8,189 bases of DNA. It comes from Candidatus Zixiibacteriota bacterium (GTDB lineage Bacteria > Zixibacteria > MSB-5A5 > GN15 > FEB-12). Position 1 is the stretch's first letter. Every line of letters begins with the position of its first letter. The position numbers were made by a program, and so were the translations under genes. The DNA is taken from assembly GCA_018816665.1 (NCBI GenBank), contig JAHIVM010000125.1:1-8189 (forward strand), read 5' to 3'. Below the pieces are notes generated by a model. It was not told where the DNA came from. It worked only from the letters and a program-made list of their open reading frames with translations, and did no database searches. This document shows, piece by piece, positions 5,755 through 8,189 of the stretch.

Positions 5755-6444
5755 TCACTGCGGCCCCATGCCCGGCGGCAGGCCGGTTGGAATCGAAGCG
5801 TCCTGCGGTAGACGGATGCCGGAACCGCGCGTCATTTTCCAGGCGGTATAGAGGGCAAACCCCACAAAGACGAAATCGTACGGACTGAGTAGTTCAGACA
5901 TGCTGTCAATGAAGCCCGCCAATACATCGGATGAAAACAGCGAGATACTATCGGCGGCGTCGGCCCCGACTTCATCGAGCAGGTATTGCCGCAGGTTGTA
6001 GTAGAAGGTAGCATATTTCCCGATGAAAATGGCCAGGAGGCTTGAGGTCATGGCAATGACTTGCAGGGGCAGACCCTTGTTGCCGCCCGTGATTTTGACG
6101 ACTGCCCAGCCGCAAAGCAGGCCCATGGCCCAGGCCACAATGCCGACCTCGTAGTTGGTAATGACGACGATGGCTGCCCAGGCGATTCCGCCGGCGATGG
6201 CGGCCACAAGGCCGCCTACAACCGCCTTCTGGAGCGAGCCGGCATCCCATTGTTCGGCCCGGACGGCCTTGCTGATGGCGTCATACACCGGTCCTACGGC
6301 GCTTTCGGCATCGCCGCGAGCCACGCCGGTGTCCGCCATTTCGTCGATAATCATCGAACGGCTTTTGCCGTCTTGCATTCGCTCAAGGACAAACTTCTCC
6401 AGTCCGGACTGAATATCGTTCTGTTTTTCGGGCTGTTGTTCCAT
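5755..6444 (-). CDS. Small four-helix membrane protein of unknown function
   Basis: The 229-residue product has a soluble N-terminal part (residues 1-70) with a helical stretch 'FVLERMQDGKSRSMIIDEM...' that resembles the short G-x-S/x-x-x-I/V helical repeats preceding membrane domains in many proteins. Three hydrophobic helices follow at about 74-95, 99-117 and 125-144, with the GxxxG-like runs and 'MGLLCGWAVVKITGGNKG' loop seen in a widespread uncharacterised membrane domain. There is then an acidic loop (155-188), a fourth helix at about 189-203 and a proline/glycine-rich tail (GLPPGMGPQ). ATG 6444 is chosen because a candidate promoter lies about 50 bases upstream and a purine-rich GGGAGGGAG lies about 10 bases before it. 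An ATG at 6564 would add 40 residues that have no domain character and would span that promoter. Role unknown; it may sense or scaffold at the membrane. Confidence 0.78.
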   Translation of the reverse strand: MEQQPEKQNDIQSGLEKFVLERMQDGKSRSMIIDEMADTGVARGDAESAVGPVYDAISKAVRAEQWDAGSLQKAVVGGLVAAIAGGIAWAAIVVITNYEVGIVAWAMGLLCGWAVVKITGGNKGLPLQVIAMTSSLLAIFIGKYATFYYNLRQYLLDEVGADAADSISLFSSDVLAGFIDSMSELLSPYDFVFVGFALYTAWKMTRGSGIRLPQDASIPTGLPPGMGPQ

Positions 6445-6494
6445 GACAGAAATACTCCCTCCCTCTGCGGGCTCCGCGGCCGTTGATGTTACCC

Positions 6495-6524
6495 AATATA
6501 GGAATGGAATCTGCGGGCTGTCCA
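6495..6524 (-). promoter_or_regulatory. Candidate sigma-70 type promoter for the small membrane protein gene
   Basis: On the minus strand TGGACA (6524-6519) is one base off the -35 consensus. An 18-base spacer separates it from TATATT (6500-6495), a 5/6 match to the -10 consensus. The start point would fall roughly 45 bases before ATG 6444, which supports that start over the upstream ATG at 6564. It sits in the 123-base gap after the permease gene. Confidence 0.5.
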
Positions 6525-6567
6525 GTTTGTAATAATCCGGTTGCACGGGACGACCGGGCGACATGGC

Positions 6568-8189
6568 TTATCCGGTGAACTCCCACGTGGCGGCGGCCCT
6601 GATGATTCTTCGATCCCGATTGCGGGAGAAAAGCAGAAGGATCAGCAGCAGGAGACCTACCGATGCCGCCCATCCGAGGTATCCGCCGTAGCCCACATAG
6701 CTGATAACCGCCGTTGGAATTCCCAGCAGGGCCATTGACAGGAGCATGGGGGTGAGGACCGCCGCCTGGTAGCTGGCGGTAGTGTTCTCACGTGCGAAGG
6801 GCAGATACACGCGGAAGGTATTGATAACGGCCACGCCGATGAGCGAAAGGAGCATCAGAACCACCGTATGCATGGCCGCGTGCAGCGGATTACCGTACAG
6901 GACGCAAAACAAGCCGAACAGCGTGATACTCATCGGCAGCATGATCACGAGGCGGGCGAAGCGCGTCATGGCCAGCACCAGCTTCAGGCGGTCAAGCGGC
7001 GTGGCATAAAACACCCAGGCGGCCTGCCACTCTTTGGAGGCCTGGAAGGCAGGCAGAATCATGTACGGACTGACTGTTGCCATGAAGCCGAACAACATAT
7101 TGGCAATACCGTCGGTCCCCGGCAGCGGATTGAGCGGGTCCCGTACGCCGCCCTCGGCGATCATCATCCCGTACACCAGATAGAACAGCATGAGAGGGAA
7201 AATGGCCATGATGCCAAGACGGAACTGTGTGTCGTGTTTGAAGTTCGACCGCACCAGGGTCAGCAGGGCCAGATCCTCGGGACCCGCACGCCAGGTGAGC
7301 AGCCGGATGAACGGGCCGGTCTTGCCCGGTGTCGGGGTATGCCGACGAGACCAGGCAGTCCTTGTCAGCGACTCGGCATACGAAAGCGAAAGATGTGAAA
7401 AGGCGTACCGGGCCAGGACAAACAGGGCCAGCAATCCCAACAGAAACAGGCTGAAGGTCAGCGTGTCCCAACCGTACAACACCAGTCGAATAGGCGTACC
7501 AAACCAGTAGGACGGCAATGCCTTCAGCCACACAACACTCTCGACGTTGAATCCCTTCACGGCGTCCTTAAGAAATCGGAACAACCCGTTGAGGACCAGC
7601 ATCACACCCAGTACCATCACCGTGTGCACGTATCCCAGCCAGCGCTCCAGACGTTGACGGTCCACTTTCTGCAGAATCCAGGTATAGATATTGACCACAA
7701 ACACGGCGGCAAAAACGTTGCACAGGAGGTAATGAAGAATCAGTATCGGTATCGCCGCCGCACCCATGGTAATGCCGGCTACTATGGCCGGCAGAATAGT
7801 GAGCGAGGCGGACAGGATGCCCACATACACCAGCATGTGAGCCAGTTTGGTTACGTAGTAGGTGCGGGAATTGATCGGGTGAGGGGCCAGGATATTGTAG
7901 TCGTTGGGCGAGACGATCACGTTGCCGAATTCAAGCAGGACCTGGATCGCCACCAGCAGCATTCCCATGCCGGCGCTGAGCACCAGGGCGGAGAACTCAT
8001 CGGCGACAAGTGCCACCACGCCCGAGAGGGAGATCGAGGCAAAGAAATTGATGCCGAGAATCACCGCCATGCCCGGAATTTTCGATTTGGTGTTCTGATA
8101 ACCGGCGAATGGGTTATTGGTCCCGCGCCAGTCCAGCTTCAGGCTGGTGCGGAGCAGAACCCGAAACTGGTGGCGGTCGAATGTTTGGG
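6568..8189 (-). CDS. ABC-2-like multispanning membrane permease, 5' end outside window
   Basis: The window holds 539 residues. The frame stays open to the window edge, adding 39 residues (including 'LKLDWRGTNNPFAG') before the first internal methionine at 8070, so the real start is upstream of 8189. The protein is very hydrophobic with roughly a dozen predicted helices. Three features fit the ABC-2 type permeases of large bacterial exporters: the N-terminal 'R-x-LLRTSLKLDWRG' amphipathic lead-in, the cytoplasmic 'VSPNDYNILAPHPINSRTYYVTKL' type segment after the third helix, and a second half beginning with 'LTLVRSNFKHDTQFRLG'. Such a permease needs an ATP-binding subunit, not present here and expected further along the minus-strand operon beyond 8189. 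Substrate cannot be inferred. The family call rests on layout and the 'P-x-N/D..L.PhPI' segment, not on a catalytic motif. It ends with TAA at 6570-6568. Confidence 0.72.
   Translation of the reverse strand, partial: QTFDRHQFRVLLRTSLKLDWRGTNNPFAGYQNTKSKIPGMAVILGINFFASISLSGVVALVADEFSALVLSAGMGMLLVAIQVLLEFGNVIVSPNDYNILAPHPINSRTYYVTKLAHMLVYVGILSASLTILPAIVAGITMGAAAIPILILHYLLCNVFAAVFVVNIYTWILQKVDRQRLERWLGYVHTVMVLGVMLVLNGLFRFLKDAVKGFNVESVVWLKALPSYWFGTPIRLVLYGWDTLTFSLFLLGLLALFVLARYAFSHLSLSYAESLTRTAWSRRHTPTPGKTGPFIRLLTWRAGPEDLALLTLVRSNFKHDTQFRLGIMAIFPLMLFYLVYGMMIAEGGVRDPLNPLPGTDGIANMLFGFMATVSPYMILPAFQASKEWQAAWVFYATPLDRLKLVLAMTRFARLVIMLPMSITLFGLFCVLYGNPLHAAMHTVVLMLLSLIGVAVINTFRVYLPFARENTTASYQAAVLTPMLLSMALLGIPTAVISYVGYGGYLGWAASVGLLLLILLLFSRNRDRRIIRAAATWEFTG

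Noticed and set aside
6445..6564. Longer 269-residue form of the small membrane protein from ATG 6564
   Set aside because: The added part spans the candidate promoter and purine-rich ribosome-site region and shows no domain character.
6868..7510. Plus-strand reading frames opposite the ABC permease gene
   Set aside because: Their products are H/Q/R-rich with no recognisable domain, as expected from the complement of hydrophobic codons.

Overview
This window looks like an ordinary chromosomal stretch from a moderately GC-rich bacterium (high fifties percent GC by eye). It shows compact gene packing, Shine-Dalgarno sites and mixed ATG/GTG starts. I see no phage, insertion-sequence, plasmid or CRISPR signal. 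The mix of a TldE/PmbA protein, a BioB-like barrel, a CPA1 antiporter and a large ABC-2-like permease would fit an uncultured FCB-group type bacterium (Zixibacteria or a relative). That placement is inference only and no marker gene here settles it.

Layout: the left part (1-3964) is on the plus strand. It holds the C-terminal part of a TldE/PmbA protein that runs in from outside the window, then a strong intrinsic terminator (1134-1164). Next comes a two-gene unit: a biotin-synthase-like TIM-barrel protein that has no radical-SAM cysteine motif, and, 35 bases later, a CPA1-type cation:proton antiporter with a C-terminal RCK/TrkA-like domain. The antiporter converges with the minus-strand genes, with only 9 bases between the stop codons.

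The right part (3974-8189) is on the minus strand. In transcription order it holds an ABC-2-like multispanning permease (5' end outside the window) and a small four-helix membrane protein of unknown function with its own likely promoter. These are followed by a short flavin-reductase-family flavoprotein, a secreted VanY-type D-Ala-D-Ala carboxypeptidase (M15B) whose start overlaps the flavoprotein stop by 4 bases (ATGA), and a 169-residue hypothetical protein.

The genes do not form one obvious pathway. The permease is probably one half of an exporter whose ATPase lies beyond 8189. TldE normally works with TldD, which would have to be coded elsewhere, probably just upstream. The most unusual item is the BioB-like protein, which appears to have lost the segment carrying the iron-sulfur cluster cysteines while keeping the rest of the fold. 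I did not find a clear new multi-gene system.
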